From Firmicutes bacterium UBA4882 (GTDB taxonomy: Bacteria; Bacillota; UBA4882), in NCBI GenBank assembly GCA_002399265.1, contig DHDG01000060.1, positions 51,861 to 61,870 of the forward strand: DNA of 10,010 nt. The letters run 5' to 3'. The stretch's first letter is position 1. Each line of letters opens with the position of its first letter. Below the pieces are notes generated by a model. The model ran no database searches, had not been told where the DNA came from, and worked only from the letters and a program-made list of their open reading frames with translations. The position numbers and the translations under genes are program-made. This document shows, in pieces, positions 1-6,443 of this stretch.

Positions 1-681
1 GCCATGACTGGTGGCAATCATCTCGAACGGCAGTTTGAGAGCGAGGATCTCATCCAACTTTTTGCGCAGAATGGCGCTGAATGGTGTCAAAATATTGGCG
101 TAGTATTTCAGCGCCTCATACATCAGCTCGCACTGATCCACCAGGTCGTTAAACAGGGCGTCTGAGGCGTAATGTTGCCCAAAGGCATCATTGCTGAACA
201 AAATATTATCACCGGTCATGAAAGCCGCCATGCTGTCCGGCCAGTGTAACATGGTCATTTCAACAAAAATTAACTCTTTGCCATTGCCCAGATCCAGCCT
301 GTCCCCTGTTTTGACCACCCGGAAGTTCCAGTTTTGATGGTATTGCCCTTTTAACGATTTTACCGCGTTGGCTGTGCAATAAATAGGCGTATCCGGTATG
401 TACTGCATCAATTCCGCCAAAGCCCCACTATGATCAACTTCTCCATGATTAACGACGATGTAATCGATCTGTTTCAGATCAATCTCTGATTTTAAGTTTT
501 CGACAAACTCCTTCGCAAAAGGCAGCCAGACCGTGTCAACCAACACCGTTTTTTCTTCTTTGATGAGATAAGAATTATATGTGGAGCCTTTATGCGTTGA
601 CAGCTCCTCACCATGAAATCGCTGTAGTTCCCAGTCGACTTTGCCTACCCAATACACATTGTTCTTAATCGCTTTCTTCAT
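1..681 (-). CDS. fprA: FprA-type flavodiiron protein, N-terminal part (cut by window edge)
   Basis: The 227 residues visible are the metallo-beta-lactamase-like half of an A-type flavoprotein, which reduces O2 to water or NO to N2O at a di-iron site in the cytoplasm. All diiron ligand positions of the family are present: H79, E81, D83 and H84 in NHGEVDHSG, H146 in LHWPDSM, D165 in SNDAFG, and H226 in ATSHG, the last residues before the edge. The flavodoxin (FMN) half should follow outside the window, so any rubredoxin-type fusion cannot be seen. The ATG start has an AGGAAGG Shine-Dalgarno about 8 nt upstream. The gene is divergent from the J-like gene across a 143-bp intergenic region. The family assignment is firm; the choice between O2 and NO as the main substrate is not decided by sequence. 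Confidence 0.95.
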   Translation of the reverse strand, partial: MKKAIKNNVYWVGKVDWELQRFHGEELSTHKGSTYNSYLIKEEKTVLVDTVWLPFAKEFVENLKSEIDLKQIDYIVVNHGEVDHSGALAELMQYIPDTPIYCTANAVKSLKGQYHQNWNFRVVKTGDRLDLGNGKELIFVEMTMLHWPDSMAAFMTGDNILFSNDAFGQHYASDALFNDLVDQCELMYEALKYYANILTPFSAILRKKLDEILALKLPFEMIATSHG

Positions 682-753
682 CGTGCACCCTTCCTTCATC
701 CTATGTTTTTGTTATGGTTTTCTAAAACGCGGCTTTAATGTGACATAACGGTT

Positions 754-782
754 TTGCTTTCCCTCCCATATTATGTTATATT
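754..782 (+). promoter_or_regulatory. Sigma-A-type promoter for the J-like/HIRAN gene pair
   Basis: TTGCTT (754-759) and TATATT (777-782) are separated by 17 bp and lie about 43 bp before the ATG at 825. The AT-rich segment also carries TATAAT on the opposite strand (785-780). That could serve the divergent flavodiiron gene, although no good -35 box accompanies it. If both are used, the two promoters overlap. Confidence 0.5.
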
Positions 783-824
783 ATAGCCACAATTGGAACG
801 CCAACACTGGGAGGAGTACGCGTC

Positions 825-1661
825 ATGAATCATCAGACCCCCGACACGCCGCCGAAACTCGTCGTCCTCCACCCCGATTTCGCTAAGCTGCAGGCGGATG
901 TCGCCAAAATTCGTATTGAACTATCCATGCTTGTTCTCGAGAGAGACGACCTGATTTTTCAAGAATGCAAGAACATCGAAATGGCTTACATGCTTTCACT
1001 TGGTGCGCTTGAGTACAAGGTTTATGAAGCTGAGTGTGCTGCGCTGCGACTCAAACGTAAAGCAGAACTAATCCAGGCGCAGCAGAACCGGCAGGAAAAA
1101 GTCATCCTCTCCAAAATCGAAGACACTCTGGAACGTGAATTTGCTGAATACCAGGCCAAGCTGGACAAGCAGATTGACAAGATGAACGCCGCACTCGACC
1201 GGAATCGTCACGGCGAGCCGCTGACGGACGCAGAAAGCCGCGAAATGAAACAGCTCTACCGCACCATTATTAAAGTACTCCACCCGGACCTAAATCCGGA
1301 TCTCAGTGCTGCTCAAATCCAACTGTTTCATAGGGCCGTCGAGGCATATGAGCATGGTGCATTGAACGATCTGAGAATTATAAGCGCCATGGTATCCGAG
1401 CCAGCCACCCCTGTCACCAGATCCGATGCGCTGGCCGTTTTGATCAAAGAAAAAGAACGGCTGACATTGCTACTCCAACACGTCAAGAAAATTATTACCG
1501 AAATTAAGTCCCAGTACCCCTACACCATGAAAGCGCTCGTGCAAAGTCCGGAAAAAACCGCCGCCCGGAAAGCTGAACTGGAAGAACAGCTGCAAAACTG
1601 GGGTGAAATCGTGGCCGCATACACTGCCAGAATTGAGGAGTTGTGCAAATGGGCGACCTAA
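825..1661 (+). CDS. Coiled-coil protein with a J-like (DnaJ-type) domain
   Basis: This is a 278-residue soluble protein. Residues about 20-125 are charged and helical, with long coiled-coil character. Residues about 141-187 resemble a J domain: a helix (MKQLYRTIIKVL), the diagnostic HPD loop at 153-155 (VLHPDLNPD), then a second helix (IQLFHRAVEAYE). A second coiled-coil-like stretch occupies about 203-275. Known J proteins stimulate Hsp70 ATPase through HPD; that this protein does so is inference, because the domain is internal and short. A second HPD (16-18) lies near the N-terminus in a different context and is probably chance. The start is supported by GGGAGGAG (809-816), 8 nt before the ATG. 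The gene overlaps the HIRAN gene by 13 bp, so the two are translationally coupled. No named gene is recognised. Confidence 0.8.
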   Translation: MNHQTPDTPPKLVVLHPDFAKLQADVAKIRIELSMLVLERDDLIFQECKNIEMAYMLSLGALEYKVYEAECAALRLKRKAELIQAQQNRQEKVILSKIEDTLEREFAEYQAKLDKQIDKMNAALDRNRHGEPLTDAESREMKQLYRTIIKVLHPDLNPDLSAAQIQLFHRAVEAYEHGALNDLRIISAMVSEPATPVTRSDALAVLIKEKERLTLLLQHVKKIITEIKSQYPYTMKALVQSPEKTAARKAELEEQLQNWGEIVAAYTARIEELCKWAT

Positions 1662-2047
1662 TCAAAGACAAAGGAGGCGATCTGATCGGCTTGTTCCACG
1701 GCAAGAACGGAGAGATCGCCATACCCAAACCCTTTGAACGCGACATTTTTCTCTTTGATACACACGTTGCAGGAACTAGCCATGTCGAAGGTATCGAGGA
1801 GCTAGAGCCGCATCTCAATATCGACGACAGACTGGCCTTCTTCCGCGAACCCGATAACCCGCACGATTCACAAGCGATCGTCATCAAAAATGCGGATGGC
1901 GTGAAGATTGGCTATGTCCCCAAAGCTGATAATGTAATTTTCGCACGCCTAATGGACGCCGGAAAGCTGCTCTTCGCCCGCATTACTTCCAAAGAAATCA
2001 CCGACGGCTGGCTGAGGATTGGCATCAGGGTATATTTACACGAGTAA
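1649..2047 (+). CDS. Stand-alone HIRAN-domain protein
   Basis: This 132-residue protein is essentially one HIRAN domain (about 35-130). The characteristic pattern is visible: HVAGTSHVEG (39-48), FREPDNPHDSQAIVI (65-79), then IGYVPKADNVIFARLMDAG (87-105). In HLTF and Rad5, HIRAN binds the 3' end of single-stranded DNA at stalled forks; bacterial stand-alone versions are largely uncharacterised, so a nucleic-acid-binding role here is inference. I chose ATG 1649 because GAGGAG (1635-1640) lies 8 nt upstream; an in-frame GTG at 1643 is only 2 nt from that Shine-Dalgarno. The start lies inside the end of the J-like gene, which suggests that the two proteins are made together and may act together. 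The gene ends 19 bp from the convergent kinase gene, with no clear terminator between. Confidence 0.85.
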   Translation: MGDLIKDKGGDLIGLFHGKNGEIAIPKPFERDIFLFDTHVAGTSHVEGIEELEPHLNIDDRLAFFREPDNPHDSQAIVIKNADGVKIGYVPKADNVIFARLMDAGKLLFARITSKEITDGWLRIGIRVYLHE

Positions 2048-2066
2048 AGGGCGGACATGAATAAAA

Positions 2067-3188
2067 CTAGGCCCTCTCAGCACCCGTTTCCTGCATCTCA
2101 TAGATTTTTTGCAGCGCTGTGATTTGTCGATTTTTCGCGCTCGGTGACTGCGAAAACATGAATTTCTGCAAGAACCGGTAACCGAATTTAATGATGATCA
2201 TCTCAGGGATTAAGAAACTCTCATTCGGCGCGACGTCCATACATTCCGACAATCCGCCCCCGCCTGATAATCCGCCCGATAATCCGCGACGATAGGCGGG
2301 AACAAGCCTACGATAGTATTCGTCCAGGTACGCGACATCCGTGTCGTCCGCGATTAAGCTGGCGATATCCTCACCCGCAAAACCCCATCCAACGCAGTCC
2401 CAGTCGATTAGGTGTATTTTGCTGTCTTGCGAATAGAAGATGTTTTCAATCCAGAAATCCCGATGACTTAAAACTACGGGCAGGCGTTTAATATTCGAGA
2501 AGATTGTTTGTGATTCCTGTTGCGTGGTAATGAGCATCCGGCGCAGATGTTCCGGGAGACTGCATGTACTGGAATAAAGATAACGATACTCCTCTGTGTC
2601 CGAAGTCCACTGCCTGAATTCACGCTCCATAAACCCAGTATTGCCTAACCAGGAGACGTCCCCAAATTCCAATTTTCCGGGGTGCTGATGGAGACCGAGA
2701 TCGAGATCGAGACGACAACGAAGACGGCCCTGAAAACGCCCCCACTCTTCGGCAGCCTGTTCGAGGGCTTCGATAGTAAGATTGCTACCGGATACACCAT
2801 CGATGTGCTCCATCCAGATCTCAATTTCATCGTCGCCATGCAGCTTTGTGGCATAGCATTTCGGGGAACGCAATGAATCCGTAAAGGCAGCGCTAAAATC
2901 CGAACTATAAAAATCATACTCTCTGCGCCATGAATCTGGATCGCCGGGGCGTTCCCACTTTTTCTGTGTTTTCCAAACTACTTCATATGGTATGCTCCTG
3001 TGATCGGCGGTTTCCGCCGTACCCGTGACAAGCCTAACATCGCCCAATGTTCCGCCATGTAGCTGCTTTGTTTGGTAATTAGCGTTGATGACATCTGTGC
3101 CAAGCTTTTTACTTAAAACCTGGGTCAGCGTCGCGGGATTAATATAGATCTGTTCAGTCTTTTCAATACAATTCTTTGAAAGGCTCAT
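2067..3188 (-). CDS. Aminoglycoside-phosphotransferase/choline-kinase-like protein
   Basis: This 373-residue protein has the protein-kinase-like fold of the APH family. The catalytic loop is SHRDFWIEN, with H242, D244 and N249 in the HxDxxxxN pattern. The metal-binding IDWD follows (D262, D264). K73 (EVVWKTQKK) and E90 (RREYDFY) are candidates for the ATP-binding lysine and its glutamate partner. The substrate cannot be predicted; this superfamily phosphorylates aminoglycosides, macrolides, choline, homoserine and other small molecules. Two low-complexity stretches stand out. RLDLDLGL is encoded by three hexamers related to TCGAGA (2695-2712). A Gly/Ser insert, GLSGGLSGGGGLSE (302-315), sits between the catalytic core and the C-terminal helices. 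The ATG overlaps the rsgA-like stop codon as ATGA and has GGAGG 9 nt upstream, so the gene is coupled to rsgA. Confidence 0.85.
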   Translation of the reverse strand: MSLSKNCIEKTEQIYINPATLTQVLSKKLGTDVINANYQTKQLHGGTLGDVRLVTGTAETADHRSIPYEVVWKTQKKWERPGDPDSWRREYDFYSSDFSAAFTDSLRSPKCYATKLHGDDEIEIWMEHIDGVSGSNLTIEALEQAAEEWGRFQGRLRCRLDLDLGLHQHPGKLEFGDVSWLGNTGFMEREFRQWTSDTEEYRYLYSSTCSLPEHLRRMLITTQQESQTIFSNIKRLPVVLSHRDFWIENIFYSQDSKIHLIDWDCVGWGFAGEDIASLIADDTDVAYLDEYYRRLVPAYRRGLSGGLSGGGGLSECMDVAPNESFLIPEMIIIKFGYRFLQKFMFSQSPSAKNRQITALQKIYEMQETGAERA

Positions 3189-4276
3189 CTCTTAGTTCCT
3201 CCATTTTTCTTCTTCATTTGCTTGCTCCAAATGGAGATTGATTTGTCTCGTGCCTTTTTGTTTGTCAGATAAGTCGCTTTCTCATCCACAAATCTCTTTT
3301 CCTGCATTTGCGCCAAGTAAAGTTCCCAACGTTCATGCGCTAAAGAGCCATCGTCGAGGGCTGCCAGAATCGCACAACCCGGTTCGGTTTTGTGGCGACA
3401 ATCGCTAAAGCGGCATTGTGAGAGCAAATCCTCCACATCGCCAAATCCTGCGCTAATCCCTTCATCTGCGTCATACAACCCAAGCTCGCGCATTCCCGGC
3501 GTATCGATCACCATCGCACCGGACGGAAGCATGAAAAGCCGTCGGTATGTCGTAGTGTGTCGGCCTCGGCTGTCCTCTTCGCGAATCGCCTTTACAGCCA
3601 TTACCTCTTGCTGCATCAGAGCGTTAAGCAGCGACGATTTCCCCACGCCAGACATCCCAAGAAACACTACGGTCTTTTCAGGCTGCAAATATGCGTTCAG
3701 TGCTTCCATGCCAAAACCCGTATGGCTGGAAACTGCGTGAACCGGCACATCAGGCGCGACTTTTTGAACTTCAGCTACAGACGCTTCAAAATCCGGGGAC
3801 AAATCCGCCTTTGTCAAAATCACCACAGGCTGCGCACCGCTTTGGTACGCCTGCGTCAGATAACGCATAATGCGGTTAACGTTGAAGTCCTGATTCAGCG
3901 ATGACAGGACAAAAACGAAGTCGAAATTCGCTGCCACTACCTGTTCCAAGATAGTTTTGACATATCCGACCGCATGTCCTGAAAAATCACTGCGTACAAA
4001 TCTTGACCGGCGCGGCAGTGTTTGAAGGATCTGGCTATCTCCGCTGACATTGTACTTGAGCAACACAAAATCACCCGTAGTAGGAATTTCATCTGACGCG
4101 ACATCAAAGTAATTACCTGATTTCAATCTCCCGAAACATTCACCATATTCACAGACGAGAGCATAACGCTCTTTGTGGACAGCAGTAACCCTGGCCGGTA
4201 TGTAATTATCCTTCAGAGTATCAATGTCAGTTGGCGAAAGCATCGTCGGAATGAAGCCATAATCTGCTAAGTTCAT
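3185..4276 (-). CDS. rsgA: RsgA/YjeQ-type circularly permuted ribosome-assembly GTPase
   Basis: RsgA hydrolyses GTP on the 30S subunit during late maturation. From N to C the 363 residues show an OB-fold (about 25-90, RVTAVHKERYALV), then permuted GTPase motifs: G4 TKAD (155-158, usually NKxD), G1 GMSGVGKSS (207-215), a G2-like RGRHTT, and G3 DTPG (258-261). The zinc knuckle is CRFSDCRHKTEPGC (C288, C293, H295, C301), followed by a basic tail. I prefer ATG 4276; an in-frame TTG at 4282 is an alternative, and AAAGGAAAAGGG lies upstream of both. The gene is not beside prkC, prpC or rpe, the usual neighbours of housekeeping rsgA in Firmicutes. With the long leader and the coupled APH-like gene, this suggests a paralogue tied to ribosome stress or drug tolerance (inference). 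Confidence 0.93.
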   Translation of the reverse strand: MNLADYGFIPTMLSPTDIDTLKDNYIPARVTAVHKERYALVCEYGECFGRLKSGNYFDVASDEIPTTGDFVLLKYNVSGDSQILQTLPRRSRFVRSDFSGHAVGYVKTILEQVVAANFDFVFVLSSLNQDFNVNRIMRYLTQAYQSGAQPVVILTKADLSPDFEASVAEVQKVAPDVPVHAVSSHTGFGMEALNAYLQPEKTVVFLGMSGVGKSSLLNALMQQEVMAVKAIREEDSRGRHTTTYRRLFMLPSGAMVIDTPGMRELGLYDADEGISAGFGDVEDLLSQCRFSDCRHKTEPGCAILAALDDGSLAHERWELYLAQMQEKRFVDEKATYLTNKKARDKSISIWSKQMKKKNGGTKR

Positions 4277-4352
4277 ATTCAATTCATCCCTTTTCCTTTA
4301 GTTCGTTTTTTGCTCATCCATTTTCAGTGCATCTTTCGCCTCGCGAAATGGG

Positions 4353-4399
4353 CACAAAAATACCGCAGCAAGCAGCCTTCCAAAGCTGCAAACTGCGGT
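4353..4399 (-). terminator. Intrinsic terminator hairpin inside the rsgA leader
   Basis: ACCGCAG (4399-4393) pairs with CTGCGGT (4368-4362), and inside it GCAGC (4389-4385) pairs with GCTGC (4376-4372) around an 8-nt loop. That gives 12 base pairs with a 3x3 internal loop. The stem is followed at once by ATTTTTGTG. It lies about 80 nt before the rsgA start on the coding strand, the position expected for an attenuator rather than an operon end. Confidence 0.65.
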
Positions 4400-4423
4400 T
4401 CATTACAGGTAATGCAAGTGTTA

Positions 4424-4461
4424 AATAAAATAAACACGGGCACACCTGTTCGCATGCCCGT
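4424..4461 (-). terminator. Upstream hairpin with U-rich tail in the rsgA leader
   Basis: ACGGGCA (4461-4455) pairs with TGCCCGT (4442-4436) across a 12-nt loop and is followed by GTTTATTTTATTT. It could be a first, weaker terminator or a pausing hairpin. A short CATTAC/GTAATG stem lies between it and the main terminator. Confidence 0.45.
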
Positions 4462-4719
4462 AGAAGTCTACAGTATTCACGAAAGGTTACTCGATACGGC
4501 ACAGCAACAAAAGACGTATTTGCGTTCAAACCGTCCCGTCTCAATACTCTTCAAAACTCACCGCGAGAACATTACCGTGCCCAATATGCTGTTTTAGACC
4601 AAAGCCACCTCAAAAATTACAGCCATATGCTCAAAACAGCTCCTTTCGTGCTATTCTAATCCTATTTTTGGCGTGACAGAGCGCAAAAACATTTCGAAAC
4701 GCCGTAAAATAACGTATTA

Positions 4720-4748
4720 ATTATATTAGGAGATCCACAAAAAGTCAA
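4720..4748 (-). promoter_or_regulatory. Strong sigma-A promoter of the rsgA-APH operon
   Basis: TTGACT (4748-4743) and TATAAT (4725-4720) have a 17-bp spacer, nearly the full vegetative consensus. The expected start is near 4713. The -35 box lies only 12 bp from a REP-like palindrome (4761-4798). This promoter fixes the leader length and makes the leader a deliberate part of the transcript. Confidence 0.75.
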
Positions 4749-4760
4749 TCGGAAGGACAA

Positions 4761-4798
4761 GGGGGCGGTTCTTTTGTGAGCACAGAAGAACCGTCCCC
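4761..4798. repeat. REP-like palindrome, copy 1
   Basis: Two 18-bp arms (4761-4778 and 4781-4798) flank a 2-bp loop. The right arm reads as the complement of GGGGACGGTTCTTCTGTG. The left arm differs at two places that would still form G-U pairs in RNA. It lies between the end of the ars-type operon (4858) and the next promoter, so it may also act as that operon's transcription end. No other terminator is visible there. Confidence 0.85.
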
Positions 4799-4857
4799 TA
4801 TTTCTATTTTAATTAGAAGATATCAAGCGCGGAATTACCATCCTGAAGTAACCCGCC

Positions 4858-5214
4858 CTAACCTCTAGCCTGTTGCAGGATCTTCACGACCTCATCAGTC
4901 CTGAGTACCTTGCCGTAAGAGACTACTTTCCCGTCGACAACAAGCGCCGGAGTTGTCATCACACCGTATGCAGCGATTTGCGCAAAGTCGGTTACATGGT
5001 CAATCGTTGTGTCCATGCCCAACTGCTCAAGGGCTGCTTTAGTCGCTGCTTCAAGTTGATTGCATTTGGCACAGCCACTTCCGAGCACTTTTACGGCTGC
5101 GCCTTCGGTTTTGGCTTTTGCCGCCTTTGCCATACTTTCTGCGTCGCAGTTACCCCCGCAGCAACAAGACGCGTTTTTTTCATCTTTGTCTTTCTTCCCA
5201 AATAACGCCATCAT
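4858..5214 (-). CDS. Thioredoxin-like (redox-active disulfide) protein with Cys-rich N-terminus
   Basis: This 118-residue cytoplasmic protein has a small thioredoxin fold at about 40-118: strand VKVLGSG, active site CAKC (C48-C51), and the cis-proline loop TTPALVVDGKVVSYG (P89). It matches the short thioredoxin-like 'redox-active disulfide protein 2' family often found beside UPF0718 permeases. The N-terminal extension is Lys-rich, then carries ASCCCGGNC (C17-C19, C23), a likely metal(loid)-binding cluster. GGGAG directly abuts the first in-frame ATG (5220), which is too close. ATG 5214 (6-nt spacing) or 5211 (9 nt) are the credible starts. It is the last gene of the arsR-permease operon, so a role as thiol carrier or reductant for the exported metal(loid) is likely but inferred. 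Confidence 0.85.
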   Translation of the reverse strand: MMALFGKKDKDEKNASCCCGGNCDAESMAKAAKAKTEGAAVKVLGSGCAKCNQLEAATKAALEQLGMDTTIDHVTDFAQIAAYGVMTTPALVVDGKVVSYGKVLRTDEVVKILQQARG

Positions 5215-5255
5215 AAGCATCTCCCTTTTTTCGAGTTTTTCATTTTTAGACTCTG

Positions 5256-5281
5256 CTATTCATCAATTCTATTCATCAACT
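5256..5281. repeat. Tandem 13-bp repeat
   Basis: CTATTCATCAATT (5256-5268) is followed directly by CTATTCATCAACT (5269-5281) and the start of a third unit (CTAT). It lies between the small Cys-rich ORF and the thioredoxin-like gene. Read on the operon strand, the units carry stop codons, so it is non-coding spacer, probably from slippage. Confidence 0.7.
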
Positions 5282-5288
5282 CTATCCT

Positions 5289-5390
5289 TCAACAGCAATT
5301 GCCACCGCAAGAACAACCCGACTTGTTTTTCTTGCCATTAAAGAAGCTTTTCAAGTTTGCGGGCAACTCATACCCGCTACCGCAAGGCAA
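5289..5390 (-). CDS. Tiny Cys-rich ORF, possibly a frameshifted gene
   Basis: From TTG 5390 this frame encodes 33 residues starting LPCGSGYELP and ending GCSCGGNCC. The tail resembles the N-terminus of the thioredoxin-like protein two positions downstream (FGKKDKDEKNASCCCGGNC), and both have a Lys-rich run before a CxCGGNC cluster, so the similarity is unlikely to be chance. However, the TTG has no good Shine-Dalgarno. The strong AGGAGGAAGGAAGG right after the permease stop (5417-5430) instead points into another frame, which reads EIITKSCELALR and then stops at TAG (5379-5377). Joining the two frames near 5390 would give a continuous small metal-binding protein. It may therefore be a broken gene, or a real one with an odd start. 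The function is unknown. Confidence 0.4.
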   Translation of the reverse strand: MPCGSGYELPANLKSFFNGKKNKSGCSCGGNCC

Positions 5391-5429
5391 GCTCGCAGCT
5401 TTTTGTTATAATTTCTACCTTCCTTCCTC

Positions 5430-6443
5430 CTAGACCAATAGCGGCTGTAATGCGTTAAATAAGTAGCCGACAATGATAATTCCTATAGTACAGATGGCAA
5501 TGAATAGCGCCAGCAGCTTCGGCTTAACTGCCTTGCGGAGCATTATGATCGATGGCAATGACAGAGTAGTAACGCCCATCATGAAAGATAGCACCGTACC
5601 CAGTTGGGCACCTTTGAAAAGCAGTGCTTCCGCAATTGAAATTGTGCCGAAGGTATCGGCATACAATGGTATGCCAATCAGCGTTGCCAGGATTACGCCG
5701 AAGGGATTTTTTCTTCCCAGCAGAGATACCACCCAGTCCTTGGGTATCCAGTTATGAATAATCGCCCCTATGCCAACACCAACCAAGATGTAGGGAATGA
5801 CTTTTTTAAAGGTTGATAGTGTTTGCTCCTTTGCATAAATCAGCCGATCTCTTTTAGTAAGATCCGGTGATTCGATATCTACATTTCCGGCAGCCCGAAT
5901 AAAGCTCTCGACATACTTTTCCATGTTCATTTTCTCAATGAGCGTGCCGCCAATTATGGCAATTGCCAAACCGAACACTACGTAAAGAACGGCGGTTTTT
6001 GCGCCAAATATGCTCATCAGCAGAATGAGAGAACCCAGGTCTACCATTGGCGAAGAGATCAAGAATGAAAAAGTAACTCCAAGCGGCAAACCTGCGGAGG
6101 TAAAGCCAATAAATAACGGGATAGATGAGCAGGAGCAAAACGGCGTTACCGTTCCAAGCAAGGCGGCCACTGAGTTAGCCCAGATGCCGTGAAAGCGTCC
6201 TAATATCTTCTTGCTGCGTTCCGGAGGGAAATAGCTTTGGATATAGCTGATCATGAAAATCAGGACGCATAGCAAGACTGCGATTTTCGTAACGTCATAG
6301 GCAAAAAACTGAATGCTTCCGACCCAGCGATTGGAAGTGTCCATCCCCAAAACAGTTAGCACGCTTCCGATTAAGTCATTCAGCCACCTCATGCCGAGGA
6401 TTTGGTTCTGCAAAAAGTCCCAGATCGTTTTTAGTATTGGCAT
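5430..6443 (-). CDS. ArsP/UPF0718-family permease (PF03773 type)
   Basis: This 337-residue integral membrane protein has about eight to ten hydrophobic segments in two related halves, separated by a charged loop (about 170-212). The first half carries LLGTVTPFCSCSSIPLFIGF, with C103 and C105, the motif typical of the ArsP/UPF0718 permeases. The second half has LIGIPLYADTFGTI. ArsP members export trivalent organoarsenicals; other members have unknown cargo, so the substrate here is inferred from the ArsR gene in front. The start is ATG 6443, whose A is shared with the arsR TGA stop (TGATG), with GAGG about 7 nt upstream. A TTG just before it is less likely. It is translationally coupled to arsR and followed by thiol-rich small proteins. 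Confidence 0.9.
   Translation of the reverse strand: MPILKTIWDFLQNQILGMRWLNDLIGSVLTVLGMDTSNRWVGSIQFFAYDVTKIAVLLCVLIFMISYIQSYFPPERSKKILGRFHGIWANSVAALLGTVTPFCSCSSIPLFIGFTSAGLPLGVTFSFLISSPMVDLGSLILLMSIFGAKTAVLYVVFGLAIAIIGGTLIEKMNMEKYVESFIRAAGNVDIESPDLTKRDRLIYAKEQTLSTFKKVIPYILVGVGIGAIIHNWIPKDWVVSLLGRKNPFGVILATLIGIPLYADTFGTISIAEALLFKGAQLGTVLSFMMGVTTLSLPSIIMLRKAVKPKLLALFIAICTIGIIIVGYLFNALQPLLV

Larger units (their letters stand above)
4277..4713 (-). promoter_or_regulatory. Long structured 5' leader of the rsgA-APH operon (probable attenuator)
   Basis: About 430 nt of leader separate the predicted transcription start from the rsgA ATG, and no convincing gene lies in it. On the transcript strand, CACGAAAGG (4650-4642) pairs perfectly with CCTTTCGTG (4486-4478), closing a domain of about 155 nt. 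Directly inside it GCTGTTTT (4640-4633) pairs with AAAACAGC (4595-4588). AGACG pairs with CGTCT further in. Two terminator-like hairpins follow (listed separately), then a small stem TTTCGC/GCGAAA (4348-4334). The long-range helix covers AAAGGAG, which would serve a five-codon ORF beginning TTG at 4635 (MSIWL, then stop). This suggests control of termination by ribosome position or by ligand. It does not match a riboswitch consensus that I recognise. Confidence 0.6.

Noticed and set aside
2645..2917. Open frames on both strands inside the APH-like gene (2645-2917 and 2682-2876)
   Set aside because: They are shadows of the kinase frame; they have no ribosome site, and the repeats seen come from the hexamer tract.
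3390..3904. Plus-strand open frames opposite rsgA
   Set aside because: They are antisense shadows of a well-supported GTPase gene.
4314..4544. 76-codon open frame on the minus strand across the rsgA leader (TTG start)
   Set aside because: It runs through both terminator-like hairpins, has only a weak GAAGAG upstream, and its product is not recognisable as a protein. It is better explained as chance openness of a structured leader.
4526..4546. GGGACGGTTTGAAC in the rsgA leader resembles the REP core GGGACGGTTC
   Set aside because: The match is short and has no palindromic partner arm nearby. It forms part of the leader stem AGACG/CGTCT instead, so it is probably coincidence.
4310..4597. 95-codon open frame on the plus strand opposite the rsgA leader
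   Set aside because: It is antisense to the leader with no Shine-Dalgarno or family resemblance.
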